From Streptomyces fulvorobeus (GTDB taxonomy: Bacteria > Actinomycetota > Actinomycetes > Streptomycetales > Streptomycetaceae): 64,000 nt of DNA. Positions 17,374-27,583 of the stretch are shown in pieces (the first letter of the stretch is position 1; every line of letters begins with the position of its first letter). The stretch lies in the NCBI RefSeq assembly GCF_013167895.1, contig NZ_BLWC01000001.1, forward strand, positions 5,890,001 through 5,954,000, written 5' to 3'. The position numbers were made by a program, and so were the translations under genes. Below the pieces are notes generated by a model. The model saw only the letters and a list, made by a program, of their open reading frames with translations, was not told the DNA's origin and ran no database searches.

Positions 17374-19725
17374 TCAGGGAGCCCAGGGAGCGTCCACCGC
17401 CCAGGTGGTGTCCTCGGTGAAGGTGGCCGGGTTGTCCCACGCGTGGGAGCCGCCCGGAGTGGCCAGCCACACCTCGGACCCGATGTGGCGCAGATAGCTG
17501 CCGGGCAGATTGGCACTGGTCAGCCGCACTCCACCGGTGCCCGCGACCGCGCACCAGGTGGCGTCCGCCCGGAACAGCGCCGAGCCGTCGTCCGCGTCGC
17601 GCCGGACCCGGAAGTCCTGGTGCCTGAGGTACTCACCGGGGTAGTTGCGGGATTCGAGCGAGTAGCAGTTGCTGTTCGCCAGACCGGTCACGACCTTCCA
17701 GGTGGCGTCGTTCTTGAGGAGTGCGCCGCTGGCGCCGTCCACGACCGCGGTGTACGCCAGTTCCTGCTGGTGGCGCAGGTACTTGTTCGTGTGCCCAGGC
17801 GTGGTGACCCGCAGGGACGTGTTCTGGCCGGTGGGCAGGGTGGCCGGTGGTGCGGGAGTCCGGGACGCCTGGATGAGCGCCTGGTTGGCGGCCTTGACCC
17901 GGGCCGTGTCCACCTTGACCACCTGGCGGTCGTAGGTGAGCAGCCCGTTCGCCTCGTTCTCCACATCCGTGATCTCCGTGTACACGGAGGCCGAGAGACC
18001 GGCCGGCATCTGACCGATGCGGATGCTGTCCAGGAGCCCGGTGAAGCGGTTGTTCAGGGCGGAGACGCTCGCCTGGTCCTCGTAGCTGAAGCCGCCGCCC
18101 GGGTACCACTCGTGGCCCGGAACCCGGTACCCCAGCCCGCCGAACTCACCGAGGACGGCGGCCCTGGTCGCGGTCGGCGCGGTGTTGCCGGGGCCCACGT
18201 AGATGTGGTTGTCGACCACGTCACCGTTGCCGCCGTCCACGGAACCGCAGCAGTTGACCCCGCTCATGTTGTTGACCAGCCGGGACGGGTCGTACGCCTT
18301 CACCTCGTCGGCGATCCGAGCCTGGTCGTACTGGCCCCAGCCCTCGTTCTGGTTGACCCACATGACCACGGATGGCGAACTGCGGTGCTGGTCGATGATC
18401 GCGTGGTACTCGGCCTCCCACTGGGCGCGCGCGGCGGTGTCGGGTGACTTGCCGGTGTCCATCGACGGCATGTCCTGCCACACCAGGAGCCCCAGCTTGT
18501 CCGCCCAGTAGAACCAGCGCTGCGGTTCGACCTTGATGTGTTTGCGGACCATGTTGAAGCCGAGGTCCTTGTGCGCCTGGAGATCCGATCTGAGGGCCGC
18601 GTCGGTGGGCGCCGTGTAGATGCCGTCCGGCCAGTAGCCCTGGTCGAGCGTGCCGCTCTGGAAGACGAACTTCCCGTTGAGGACCGGGCGCTGGATACCG
18701 CCGACCTTCGCGAGGCCGACCGACCGCATGCCCGTGTAACTGCCCACGGTGTCCACCACGGACGCCTGGTCGAGCAGTTCGGCGCGTACGTCGTACAGGA
18801 ACGGGTCCTCCGGGCTCCACAGCCGGGCTCCGGGCACCGGCACGGTGATCACCGTGCCGGGGGGTCCGGTCGCCGTACCGACCACCGTGCCACCGCTGGA
18901 GACCGTGACCCGGGCGGTCCGGCCGCTGCCGGATGCCGCCCGGACCGTCACCCGCAGCGTGCCGGCGGTCAGGTCCGGCACCATGTCCAGGCGGGTGATG
19001 TGCGACGCGGCGACGGGTTCCAGCCAGACCGTCTGCCAGATGCCGGACGCGGCGGTGTAGAAGATCCCGCCGCCCGGATGCGGGTTCACGTCGTTGATCC
19101 GCTGCTTGCCCACCGCCTGGCCGCCGGTCTGGGTGGGGTCGTACACCGAGACCACGACGGTGTTCGTACCACCGTTCAGCCGGGGCGTGATGTCGTACGC
19201 GAACGAGTCGAAGCCGCCCTTGTGGGCGCCGACCTGGGTGCCGTTGACCCAGACGGTGCTCTGCCAGTCGGAGGCGCCGAAGTTGAGCACGACCCGGCGG
19301 CCGTTCCACTCCGCGGGCACGGTGAAGGTCCGCTTGTACCAGAGCTTGTCGTTCTCGGTGATCCTGCGCTTGATCCCGGAGAGCGCGGACTCCGCGACGA
19401 ACGGCACCCTGATCTGCTCGGTGAACGCGGCGGGCTGCCCCGCGTCGCGGCCGGTCACCGCGAAGTCCCAGATGCCGTTGAGGTTGGCCCAGTCCGGGCG
19501 GGTGAGCTGCGGGCGCGGGTACTCCGGAAGAGGTTTGTCCACGGGGACCTGGGCGGTCCACGGGGTGGTCATGGGTGAGGGCTTCGGCGTCCAGGCCGCG
19601 GGCGCGGCATGGGAGGAGGGCGCGCCGGCACCGACCAGCGCGGTCGCGACGAGGGCCAGCAGGCCCGTGCCGGCGGTCAGACGTCTCCACCACGGCCTGG
19701 GGCCGGGCACACGTAAGGGGTTCAT
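17374..19725 (-). CDS. Secreted GH2 glycosidase with C-terminal CBM42 (AbfB) domain
   Basis: The 783-residue protein starts at ATG 19725 behind GGAGAGAG. It begins with an Arg-rich signal peptide (WWRRLTAGTGLLALVATAL, cleavage near SSHAAPA). The GH2 sugar-binding domain (RPDWANLNGIWDF) is at about 70-215 and the immunoglobulin-like domain follows. The TIM barrel has acid/base Glu461 in WVNQNEGWG and probable nucleophile Glu527 in VLGEFGGLGYR. From about 640 three NYPGEYLRHQ-type repeats mark an arabinofuranose-binding AbfB/CBM42 beta-trefoil. The CBM directs the enzyme to arabinofuranosyl side chains; the cleaved bond is not certain. It lies 30 bases downstream of the GH127 gene on the same strand, forming an operon from the LacI-controlled promoter near 22322. 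Confidence 0.9.
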   Translation of the reverse strand: MNPLRVPGPRPWWRRLTAGTGLLALVATALVGAGAPSSHAAPAAWTPKPSPMTTPWTAQVPVDKPLPEYPRPQLTRPDWANLNGIWDFAVTGRDAGQPAAFTEQIRVPFVAESALSGIKRRITENDKLWYKRTFTVPAEWNGRRVVLNFGASDWQSTVWVNGTQVGAHKGGFDSFAYDITPRLNGGTNTVVVSVYDPTQTGGQAVGKQRINDVNPHPGGGIFYTAASGIWQTVWLEPVAASHITRLDMVPDLTAGTLRVTVRAASGSGRTARVTVSSGGTVVGTATGPPGTVITVPVPGARLWSPEDPFLYDVRAELLDQASVVDTVGSYTGMRSVGLAKVGGIQRPVLNGKFVFQSGTLDQGYWPDGIYTAPTDAALRSDLQAHKDLGFNMVRKHIKVEPQRWFYWADKLGLLVWQDMPSMDTGKSPDTAARAQWEAEYHAIIDQHRSSPSVVMWVNQNEGWGQYDQARIADEVKAYDPSRLVNNMSGVNCCGSVDGGNGDVVDNHIYVGPGNTAPTATRAAVLGEFGGLGYRVPGHEWYPGGGFSYEDQASVSALNNRFTGLLDSIRIGQMPAGLSASVYTEITDVENEANGLLTYDRQVVKVDTARVKAANQALIQASRTPAPPATLPTGQNTSLRVTTPGHTNKYLRHQQELAYTAVVDGASGALLKNDATWKVVTGLANSNCYSLESRNYPGEYLRHQDFRVRRDADDGSALFRADATWCAVAGTGGVRLTSANLPGSYLRHIGSEVWLATPGGSHAWDNPATFTEDTTWAVDAPWAP

Positions 19726-19755
19726 CTCTCTCCTTCTCGTCGGGGAGCGGGGGGA

Positions 19756-20190
19756 TCAGAGGAGTCGCCAGAGGTGGTCGGCGGTGCCGTTGTCGTCGTA
19801 CTGCACGACGTGGGCGCTGTCGGCGGTGGACATGAGGTCGACGCCGAGGACCTTGCCGGAGTGGCGGTTGCGGATGCGGTACCAGCCGCCGCCGTCCGGC
19901 ACGAGCTGCCACAGGTGGTCGGCGGTGTCGTTGTCGTCGTACTGCACGACGTGGGCGCTGTTGGCGGTGGACATGAGGTCGACGCCGAGGACCTTGCCGG
20001 AGTGGCGGTTGCGGATGCGGTACCAGCTGTCGCCGTTGGCCACCAGCCGCCACAGGTGGTCGGCCGTTCCGGTGTCGCCGAACTGGACGACGTGGGCGCT
20101 GTTCGCGGTGGACATGAGGTCGACGCCGAGCACCTTGCCCGAGTGCCGGTTGCCGATCCGGTACCAGCGGTCCGCGAGCCACCGCGCGGC
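19756..20190 (-). repeat. Three 144-bp in-frame tandem repeats in the GH127 lectin domain
   Basis: Units beginning near 19767, 19911 and 20055 repeat every 144 bp (48 codons) with very high nucleotide identity, each encoding the same RNRHSGKVLGVDLMST core. The identity is far above what protein-level selection requires, indicating recent duplication or gene conversion. Confidence 0.8.
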
Positions 20191-22199
20191 GTCGGGGCTC
20201 ACGGTCGGGAACGACGTGATCCGCAGCCGCGCCGCACCCATCGGGACGAGCGTGACGTCCTCGACCGGCTCGGCGCTGCCCGCCGGACTCGGCCGCAGGG
20301 GCGCCACCACGTGCTCGTCGTCGGCGGTCCACTCGGGAATGCGGCGGGCGCGGGCGGTCATGACGAGCGGGGTGTTCTCCAGGGTGAAGGGGTTGCCTTC
20401 GACGGCGCGGCCGGTGGAGCGCGGGCGCAGCGAGGCGGCCTGCTGGGTGCTGTCCAGCACGAGACCGTAGTTCCACGGCGTGGTGGCGTGTACGGCGTAC
20501 TCCGGGAACCGGTCGCTGCCGCCGATGCGCTCGTACGCCTCCCCGATGCGCAGGGAGTACGTGAGCGGCCCGTGGTCGACGCTGACCGAGCCGTGGTTGT
20601 CCGCCCAGGTGCGCACGGTGGTGTGCTGCGGGAGGCGCAGGGTGACCTTGTCGCCGTGCGACCACGTCCGTGCGATCCGGGTGAAGGCGGGACCTGCCGG
20701 GGCGGTGACCTGCTGCCCGTTCACCCGGATCTCCGGTGCTGTGCACCAGGCGGGGACACGCAGCACCAGGGGGAAGCTCAGCCGTTTCGGGGTGCTGAGG
20801 GTGAGGGTGACCGTGTCCGTGAACGGGTAGCCGGTCTCCTCCGTGAAGGTGACCTGCGTGCCGTCCGCGACCTTCGCGGTGACCTCGCAGGGCGCGTACA
20901 TCGCGGCGGCCAGCCCGCCGTCCGGGGTGGCGAGCCAGAGCTCCTCGACGAAGTACGGCCAGCCCATGCCGTAGTTGTGCGGGCAGCAGCGGTACTGGTC
21001 GACACCTTGGAGGTACGCCTGCATCGCGAAGCCGTTCTGGAACTGCCGGTCGCGCTTGGGCGCGTTGTCCAGGTCGACGCTGTTCGCACTCGTGATGTAG
21101 TGGACCGCCTTCCCCGAGGGGTCGAGCGAGGCGGGCAGCGAGTTGAACGCCAGCTCCTCGCAGCGGTCGGCCCACAGGGGGTCGCCCGTGATCCGGGTGA
21201 GCAGCTGGTGGCTCGCCATGAACTCGACGATCCCGCAGGTCTCGAAACCCTGCCGGGGATCGCCGTGCCCGGGACGCGCGTTCTCGTCCCCGGCGAAACC
21301 GCCGCCGGGGAACTGCCCGTAGCGCTCCATGGCCTTGGCGTACGTTCCGTACGTGTCCCGTACGTCCTGTGGCGAGCCGCTGCGCAGGGCGTACTGCGCG
21401 GGCTCACGGAACCCCTGCGCGATGTTGACGTTGTGCGGGTTGACCAGGTTGTCGCCCCAGTCGGCGCCGTACCGGTGGATGGTGTCGGCGAGGTCGAGCA
21501 GGAAGGTGTCTCCGGTGCGGTTGAACAGCCAGAAGACGCTGTCGAGCCCGTCGCCCCAGCGCAGCGCGATCCAGCTGGTGTTGAACGCTCCCGGGCCCTG
21601 GGCGTTCATGTAGCGGAAGAACCTGCTGAGGAAGGGGATGATCCGGGTGTCGCCGCTGTACTCCTGCCAGGAGCGCAGGGCCTGTAGCAGGGGCAGGAAG
21701 GGCCAGAAGTCGGGGCCCCCGTTGAGGGAGGTCCGCAGGGACCTCGGGCCGAAGAAGCCGTCGGCCTGCTGGGTGGCGAGGACGGCGTCGATCCAGCGGC
21801 GGGTGGCCGCCAGGGCGGTCGCGTCACCGGTGACGATCGCCAGGTCGGCGTATCCGCGCAGCCAGTAGGGGACCTCCTCCCAGCCTCCACGCTCGGGGTG
21901 GACCCAGCCGGACGTGTCGAAGTCGAGGAAGTGCGATAACTCCTCGTACCGGCCGCAGAGCCCGTCCAGCTGAAGGCGGAGCTGACCTGCGAGCCAGCCC
22001 CGGGCCTTGACCCGGCCGGGCGGCAGCTTCAGGAACGCCGTGGGGTGCAGGGGGCGGCGTTGGGGGCGTAGTGGCCGCCGGGGGCGGCGGCGGCCAGCCC
22101 CTCGGCGGCGGTCGCGGTGGTGGTCCAGCGGCCGGTCGCGGTGGCCGCCGCTGCGGTGACCAGGGCGCCGGTCATGAGTTGTCTGCGGTTCAGGGACAT
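19756..22199 (-). pseudogene. Secreted GH127 (beta-L-arabinofuranosidase type, DUF1680) with ricin-like lectin domain (frameshifted)
   Basis: ATG 22199 (CGGAG upstream) starts a Tat signal peptide (NRRQLMTGALVTAAAATATG). One base is missing from the G run 22050-22054, after which the frame continues with LHPTAFLKLPPGRV. The alpha/alpha-barrel carries the GH127 zinc-thiolate site: Glu320 and Cys322 in GFETCG, Cys405-Cys406 in YRCCPHNYG; in HypBA1 the first of the paired cysteines is the nucleophile. A CBM13-like domain of three 48-residue near-identical repeats (WYRIRNRHSGKVLGVDLMST each) closes the protein. Corrected length is 814 residues. A rare TTA leucine codon at 21937-21939 makes translation potentially bldA-dependent. 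The likely role is removing beta-L-arabinofuranosyl units; other GH127 specificities exist. Confidence 0.88.
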
Positions 22200-22321
22200 C
22201 GTTGGGCTCCGCATCTGCTGTGCCGGGCAGGGAAGGCGACCGGACCGCGGCCGGGCCGGTGGCTGGGGACGGTGGCCGCCCCTTTCGGGCCGGCGGCGCT
22301 GCCCACTGCTTGCAACACTTC

Positions 22322-22335
22322 TTCCAACGTTGGAA
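22322..22335 (+). promoter_or_regulatory. LacI operator upstream of the GH127-GH2 operon
   Basis: TTCCAACGTTGGAA is a perfect 14-bp palindrome in the divergent region between the GH127 gene and the transporter gene. It shares the AACGTT centre with 16331-16344. Confidence 0.75.
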
Positions 22336-22501
22336 AACTGATGTCGGCGGTATGACAGCACGCGGTCAAGCCGGTGTCCAGAGGTGGCGCAGGAGCTGGT
22401 GCAGTGGCGGTCCCACGTTCGGGGTGCCGGAGGCCGTACCCCTGAGTGACACGTTTTGGAAACGCGGTGACAACGCTCTTGCCGTCGGCGCCACCCCGCC
22501 T

Positions 22502-22515
22502 ATATAACGTTGTAA
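22502..22515 (+). promoter_or_regulatory. LacI-type operator upstream of the CUT2 transporter
   Basis: ATATAACGTTGTAA keeps the AACGTTG core and right half of the regulon motif but is an imperfect palindrome. It lies about 170 bases before the binding-protein start. Confidence 0.5.
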
Positions 22516-22685
22516 ACCGAGCCGCCAAGAGGCCCGACAAGCTCTTGCGTACACCGTTTCCGCAGTGGGAAGCGGGTCGCGAGGAGTGCGGTGCCGTCTG
22601 CCGCCGAGCGGCCGGTGCATCGTCCAGCCCTGCCCGACCGTGCGCCGAACGGCGTGCCGTCATCCCGCCAAGGAGCGTCCCGCGC

Positions 22686-23770
22686 ATGATGACCCAGCGT
22701 CGATCCCGTACCCTCGCCGCGGCCTGCCTGCTGGCCGCGACGGCCATGCTGGCAGCCTCCGGCTGCTCGAAGTCGGAGGCCACGGACGCCGCGGGCGGTG
22801 ACAGCGGCCAGGGGGCGCAGGCGGCCAAGACGCCCGAGGCCAGTTCCGGTGCCGGCTGCTCGCTCCAGACGTACGGCGCACCGAAGCTCGACCTGAAGGA
22901 CGCGGTGGTCGGCTTCTCCCAGTCGGAGAAGGAGGCCAACCCCTTCCGTATCGCCGAGACGCAGTCCATCAAGGACGAGGCCAAGAGGATCGGCGTCAAG
23001 AAGCTGCTCACCACCAACGCGCAGTCGCAGCTGTCGAAGCAGATCAGCGACGTCCAGGACATGCTCTCCCAGGGCGCGCAGTTCCTGATCATCGCCCCGC
23101 TCAACTCCGACGGCCTGGAGCCCGCGCTCAAGGCCGCCGCGGCGAAGAAGGTGCCCGTCCTCACCATCGACCGCAAGGTCAACTCCGCGGCCTGCAAGGA
23201 CTACGTCGCCTTCCTCGGCTCCGACTTCGTCGAGCAGGGCAAGCGTGCGGCCGACGCCATGATCAAGGCCACGGACGGCAAGGCGAAGGTCGCCATCCTC
23301 CTCGGCGCCTCGGGCAACAACGTCACCACCGACCGCACCAAGGGCTTCGTCGACCAGATCGCGGCCAAGGCTCCCGGCATCGAGATCGTCGCCCAGCAGA
23401 CCGGCGAGTTCGCCCGTGACAAGGGCCAGCAGGTCATGGAGCAGCTCATCCAGTCCAAGCCGGAGATCACCGCCGTCTACGCGGAGAACGACGAGATGGG
23501 GCTGGGGCGGTCACCGCGCTCAAGGCCGCAGGCAAGAAGCCCGGCAAGGACGTCAAGATCGTCTCGATCGACGGCACCCGCAACGCCGTACAGGCCCTGG
23601 TCAACGGCGAGTACAACGCCGTCATCGAGTCCAACCCGCGCTTCGGACCCCTCGCCTTCGCGACCGCCCAGAAGTTCTACGGCGGCGAGGAGATCCCCGA
23701 GAACGTCATCATCTCCGACCGCGCCTACGACGAGACCAACGCCAGGGAATCCCTCGGCGGGGCGTACTGA
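22686..23770 (+). pseudogene. CUT2 sugar ABC transporter substrate-binding lipoprotein, YtfQ-like (frameshifted)
   Basis: ATG 22686 (AAGGAG upstream) starts a lipoprotein signal with lipobox LAASGC. The periplasmic-binding-protein type 1 fold follows: VVGFSQSEKEANPFRIAETQ, FLIIAPLNSDGLEPALKAAA, VPVLTIDRKV, VAILLGASGNN and AVYAENDEMGLG. One G is missing from the run 23504-23507; the rest continues in another frame with AVTALKAAGKKPGKDVKIVS through YDETNARESLGGAY. Corrected length is 361 residues. The sequence resembles YtfQ, the galactofuranose-binding protein, and furanose import would fit the neighbouring enzymes. It is the first gene of a six-gene operon and is followed by an intercistronic hairpin. 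Confidence 0.88.
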
Positions 23771-23794
23771 TCCGCACCCGGCACCCACGGCCCC

Positions 23795-23827
23795 GGCCGC
23801 CGCGGCGCAGACGACGCCGCGGCGGCC
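23795..23827 (+). terminator. Intercistronic attenuating hairpin
   Basis: Perfect 13-bp arms GGCCGCCGCGGCG / CGCCGCGGCGGCC surround a 7-base loop between binding-protein and ATPase genes. Such stems commonly keep binding-protein mRNA more abundant than downstream transporter mRNA. Confidence 0.65.
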
Positions 23828-23870
23828 TTCCGGCCCACACCCTTGGAACAGCGGAAGGCCAAGACCACCC

Positions 23871-25477
23871 ATGGCACCACCCGAAGCAGTACCTCAGGCA
23901 CCGGAGGCGGCCACGTCCGCCGCCCCGCCGTGCTCGAAGCCCGCTCGGTGAGCAAGAGGTTCTCCGGGGTCGTCGCCCTCGACGACGTCTCCTTCTCCCT
24001 GCGGGCCGGAGAGACCCACGCGCTGGTCGGGGAGAACGGCGCGGGCAAGTCCACTCTCATCAAGGTGCTGACCGGTGTCTACCGGCCCGACGCCGGAGAA
24101 CTGAGGCTGGCGGACGAACCGGTCCGGTTCAGCCGCCCGTCCGAAGCGCAGCAGGCCGGGATCTCCACGATCTACCAGGAGGTCAACCTCGTCCCGCTCA
24201 TGAGCGTGGCGCGCAACATCTTCCTCGGCCGCGAACCCCGCAACCGCCTCGGTCTCATCGACTTCTCGCGCATGCACCGCGAGACGGCCGCACTGCTCGG
24301 CGGCTTCGGCGTCCGCGCCGACCCGCGCCGGCCGCTGCACACCCTGGGGATCGGCACCCAGCAGATGGTCGCCCTGGCACGGGCCGTCTCGGTCAACGCC
24401 CAGGTCGTCATCATGGACGAACCCACCTCCTCACTCGAACCGCGCGAGGTGGAGACACTCTTCCGCGTCATCGGGGACCTGCGCGGCCGGGGCATCGCCG
24501 TGCTCTACGTCAGCCACCGCATGGACGAGCTCTACCGGATCTGCGACCGCGTCACCGTCCTGCGCGACGGCCGCCACATCCACACCGGCGACCTCGCCGG
24601 CCTCGACCGGATGCAGCTCGTGTCGATGATGCTCGGCCGCGACCTGGCCGAAGTCCGCCGCGCGGGCGTCACCAACTTCGCGGCCGAGGGCCACGAGGCG
24701 GCCAGGACACCCGTGCTGACGGCCACGGGCCTCACCAGCCGGCTCCAACTGCACGACATATCACTCTCGTTGTACGCGGGAGAGGTGCTCGGTCTCGGCG
24801 GCCTCCTCGGCTCGGGCCGCAGCGAGACGGCCAAGGCGCTGTCCGGCGCCCTGCCGCTCGACTCGGGCGAACTCACAGTCGACGGGACCGAGTTGAAGCG
24901 ACTCACCCCCGCCGCCGCCATCCGGGCCGGCATCAGCCTGCTCCCCGAGGACCGCAAGGCCGAGGGCATCGTCCCCGGGCTCTCCGTCCGCGAGAACATC
25001 GTGCTGGCCGCCCTGCCGCGGCTGTCCCGCGGTGGTGTCGTCTCGCGCGCCAGGCAGGACCGGATCGTCGAGATCTTCATGAAGCGGCTGCGGATCAAGG
25101 CGTCGAGCCCCGAACAGAAGGTCGGCGAACTCTCCGGCGGCAACCAGCAGAAGGTCCTCCTGGCCCGCTGGCTCTGCCTGGAGCCCAAGGTCCTGCTGCT
25201 CGACGAACCCACCCGCGGCATCGACGTGGGTGCGAAGGCCGAGGTCCAGAGCCTCATCGACGACCTCGCACGCGAGGGCCTTGCCGTCCTGCTCATCTCC
25301 TCCGACATCGAGGAACTCATCGAGGGCGCCGACCGCATCGTGGTCCTGCGCGGTGGAGCGGTCGCCGGCGAACTGGCGGGCGACGAGGTGGCCGAGGACC
25401 GGCTGCTCGAAGTGCTCGCCGACCACGCACCGGCGCCGGAGGACAACGCCACGGCCGCTCAGGAGGACCCCCGATGA
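23871..25477 (+). pseudogene. CUT2 sugar ABC transporter ATPase, two nucleotide-binding domains (N-terminal frameshift)
   Basis: The protein contains two ABC domains. The first has Walker A GENGAGKST and Walker B VVIMDEPTSSL but a degenerate signature (LGIGTQQMVALARA). The second has the degenerate Walker A GLLGSGRSE, signature LSGGNQQKVLLARW and VLLLDEPTRGID. This asymmetric layout is diagnostic of RbsA/YtfR-type proteins. The natural start is probably ATG 23871 (APPEAVPQAPEAATSAAP); one C is missing in 23923-23926, after which AVLEARSVSKRFSG follows in frame. A TTG at 23843 is in the downstream frame and would avoid the shift. Corrected length is 535 residues. The stop overlaps the first permease start (ATGA). 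Confidence 0.85.
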
Positions 25478-26472
25478 CCACGACCACCGTGTCCCCGCCC
25501 ACCGGACCCGCCAAGCGCGGCGCACCCGCGTCCCCGCTCGCACGGCTGCGTGATCCCGCCTGGTACCAGGAGTACGGCGTGTACGTCGCCGTGGCGGTGG
25601 TGCTGCTCTTCAACGCGCTGTTCACCGACCACTTCATGACCGCCGACAACTTCCGTACCCAGTTGGTCCAGGTCGCCCCCATCGTCATCGTCGCCCTGGG
25701 CATGGCCCTGGTCATCGGCACCGAGGGTGTCGACCTGTCCGTCGGCTCGACGATGGCCCTCGCCGCCGCCTTCCTGCCGCTCTACCTCGGCTACGGGCTC
25801 GTGCCCGCGCTCGTCGTCTCGCTGCTGGCGGGCGCGGTCGTCGGAGCCGTCAACGGCACTCTGGTCTCCCTCATCGGACTGCAGCCCATCGTCGCCACGC
25901 TCGCCCTCTTCGTCGGCGGCCGCGGACTGGCCCTGGTCATGGCGGACGGCCAGCTCAAGCAGATCGTCAACCCCGACCTGCTGTCGCTGGGCACCGGCTC
26001 CTTCCTCGGCATCCCGCTGGTCGTCCTGATCGCCGCGGTCCTCGCCGTCGCGGTGGCCTTCCTGGTCCAGCGCACCACCTTCGGCCGGCAGATCGTCGCG
26101 GTCGGCGGGAACCGCTCCGCCGCCGCTCTCGCCGGCCTCCCCGTCAGACGGGTCCTCATCGGCGTGTACGTGCTCTGCGGGGTCCTCGCCGCCCTCGCCG
26201 GCGTCCTCGCCACGGCCCGGCTCACCGCGAGCGACCCGTCCTCGCTCGGCACCCTCATGGAACTCTCCGCCATCACGGCGGTCGTGGTCGGCGGCACGCC
26301 GCTGAACGGCGGCTCCGTCCGGGTGCTCGGCACCGTGGCGGGCGCCCTGCTGATGCAGCTCCTGCGGGCCACGCTCGTCAAGCACGACCTGCCCGACTCC
26401 ACCGCACAGATCGCCCAGGCGGCCATCATCATCGCCGCCGTCTACGTCGCACGGGAGCGTCGGTCCCGATGA
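25474..26472 (+). CDS. CUT2 sugar ABC transporter permease 1, YtfT-like
   Basis: ATG 25474 overlaps the ATPase stop and gives 332 residues. The N-terminus is hydrophilic, then about nine to ten helices follow. Characteristic CUT2 permease features are VALGMALVIGTEGVDLSVGS, where the GxDLSVGS loop is conserved, then GLQPIVATLALFVGGRGLAL and AITAVVVGGTPLNGGS. It pairs with the second permease to form a heterodimeric channel, as in YtfT/YjfF. Start codon overlap at both ends indicates translational coupling within the operon. Confidence 0.92.
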   Translation: MTTTTVSPPTGPAKRGAPASPLARLRDPAWYQEYGVYVAVAVVLLFNALFTDHFMTADNFRTQLVQVAPIVIVALGMALVIGTEGVDLSVGSTMALAAAFLPLYLGYGLVPALVVSLLAGAVVGAVNGTLVSLIGLQPIVATLALFVGGRGLALVMADGQLKQIVNPDLLSLGTGSFLGIPLVVLIAAVLAVAVAFLVQRTTFGRQIVAVGGNRSAAALAGLPVRRVLIGVYVLCGVLAALAGVLATARLTASDPSSLGTLMELSAITAVVVGGTPLNGGSVRVLGTVAGALLMQLLRATLVKHDLPDSTAQIAQAAIIIAAVYVARERRSR

Positions 26473-27524
26473 ACGAAACCACCCCCGCACCCACCGTCCC
26501 CGCCCCCGTGTCCACCCGGGCACCAGGGAAGACGGCCCCGCCCCGGCCCGCCGCGGACGCCGGGCAGACGGGCCGGCGGCGTGCCGCCGAACTCCTCCAG
26601 CGGCAGGGCGTACTCGCGGTGCTGCTCACCGTGGTGATCGCCGCCTCCTTCATCTACCCGACCTTCGCCTCCCTGGACAACGCGCGCGGGGTGACCATCC
26701 AGGCGTCGTTCCTCGCCGTGGTCGCGCTCGGCATGACCATGGTCATCATCACCGGCGGCATCGACCTCTCCGTCGGATCGGTCTTCGCCCTGGGCGGGGT
26801 CCTCGCCGCCTGGGCCTCGCAGTACGGGTTCCTCGCCGCGCTGCTCGTCCCCCTCACCGTGTGCGGGGCGATCGGACTGCTCAACGGCTTCCTGATCGCC
26901 CGGGGGAACATGGCCCCCTTCATCGTCACCCTCGCCACCCTGCTGGGCGCACGCGGCCTGCTGCTCACCCTCACCGACGAGGGCGCCACGACCCACCTGG
27001 TGCCCAAGGACTCCGCCTTCGGCGAGCTGGGCCAGGGCAGCGTCTGGGGATTCGGCTACCCGATCCTGATCGCCCTGGTCCTCTTCGGGGCCGGCGGCAT
27101 CGTTTTGCAGCGCACCTCGTTCGGGCAGACCCTCTTCGCGGTCGGAGGCAGCAGCGACGCGGCCACCCTGATGGGCCTTCCCGTCGTCCGTACCAAGATC
27201 CTGGTCTACACGCTCAGCGGACTGCTGGCCGGGCTCGCCGGCGCGCTCAACGCGGCGAGGCTGTCCTCCGGCGTCACGATCGTCGGCGTCGGCATGGAGC
27301 TGGACGCCATCTCCGCCGTCGTCATCGGCGGGACCCTGCTCATCGGCGGCGCGGGCTCGATCAGCGGCACCCTCTGGGGCGTCCTCCTGCTCGCCGTCAT
27401 CCAGAACCTCATCAACCAGATCGGCTCGCTCAACTCCTCGTACCAGTCGGTGGTCAGCGGGGGTTTCCTTATCGTTGTCGTGGTGGCCCAGCGCTATCTG
27501 GCGCGCAGTCGAAGAACCACCTGA
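26469..27524 (+). CDS. CUT2 sugar ABC transporter permease 2, YjfF-like
   Basis: ATG 26469 overlaps the previous stop by four bases and gives 351 residues, including an unusually long proline-rich N-terminal tail (TPAPTVPAPVSTRAPGKTAP). The conserved segment VVALGMTMVIITGGIDLSVG and the later AISAVVIGGTLLIGGAGSIS identify the BPD_transp_2 family. Two dissimilar permeases in one operon match the YtfT-YjfF arrangement for furanose sugars. The gene is followed after 59 bases by the LacI regulator. Confidence 0.92.
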   Translation: MNETTPAPTVPAPVSTRAPGKTAPPRPAADAGQTGRRRAAELLQRQGVLAVLLTVVIAASFIYPTFASLDNARGVTIQASFLAVVALGMTMVIITGGIDLSVGSVFALGGVLAAWASQYGFLAALLVPLTVCGAIGLLNGFLIARGNMAPFIVTLATLLGARGLLLTLTDEGATTHLVPKDSAFGELGQGSVWGFGYPILIALVLFGAGGIVLQRTSFGQTLFAVGGSSDAATLMGLPVVRTKILVYTLSGLLAGLAGALNAARLSSGVTIVGVGMELDAISAVVIGGTLLIGGAGSISGTLWGVLLLAVIQNLINQIGSLNSSYQSVVSGGFLIVVVVAQRYLARSRRTT

Positions 27525-27583
27525 CCGCGAACCAGCCGTACCGAGCCACCGAGCCGCAGTGCCGAGTCGAGCCAAGGAGTGCC

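Noticed and set aside
18221..21175. A 984-codon minus-strand open frame
   Set aside because: It crosses the boundary between the GH127 and GH2 genes in the wrong frame; composition is Arg/Pro-rich shadow sequence.
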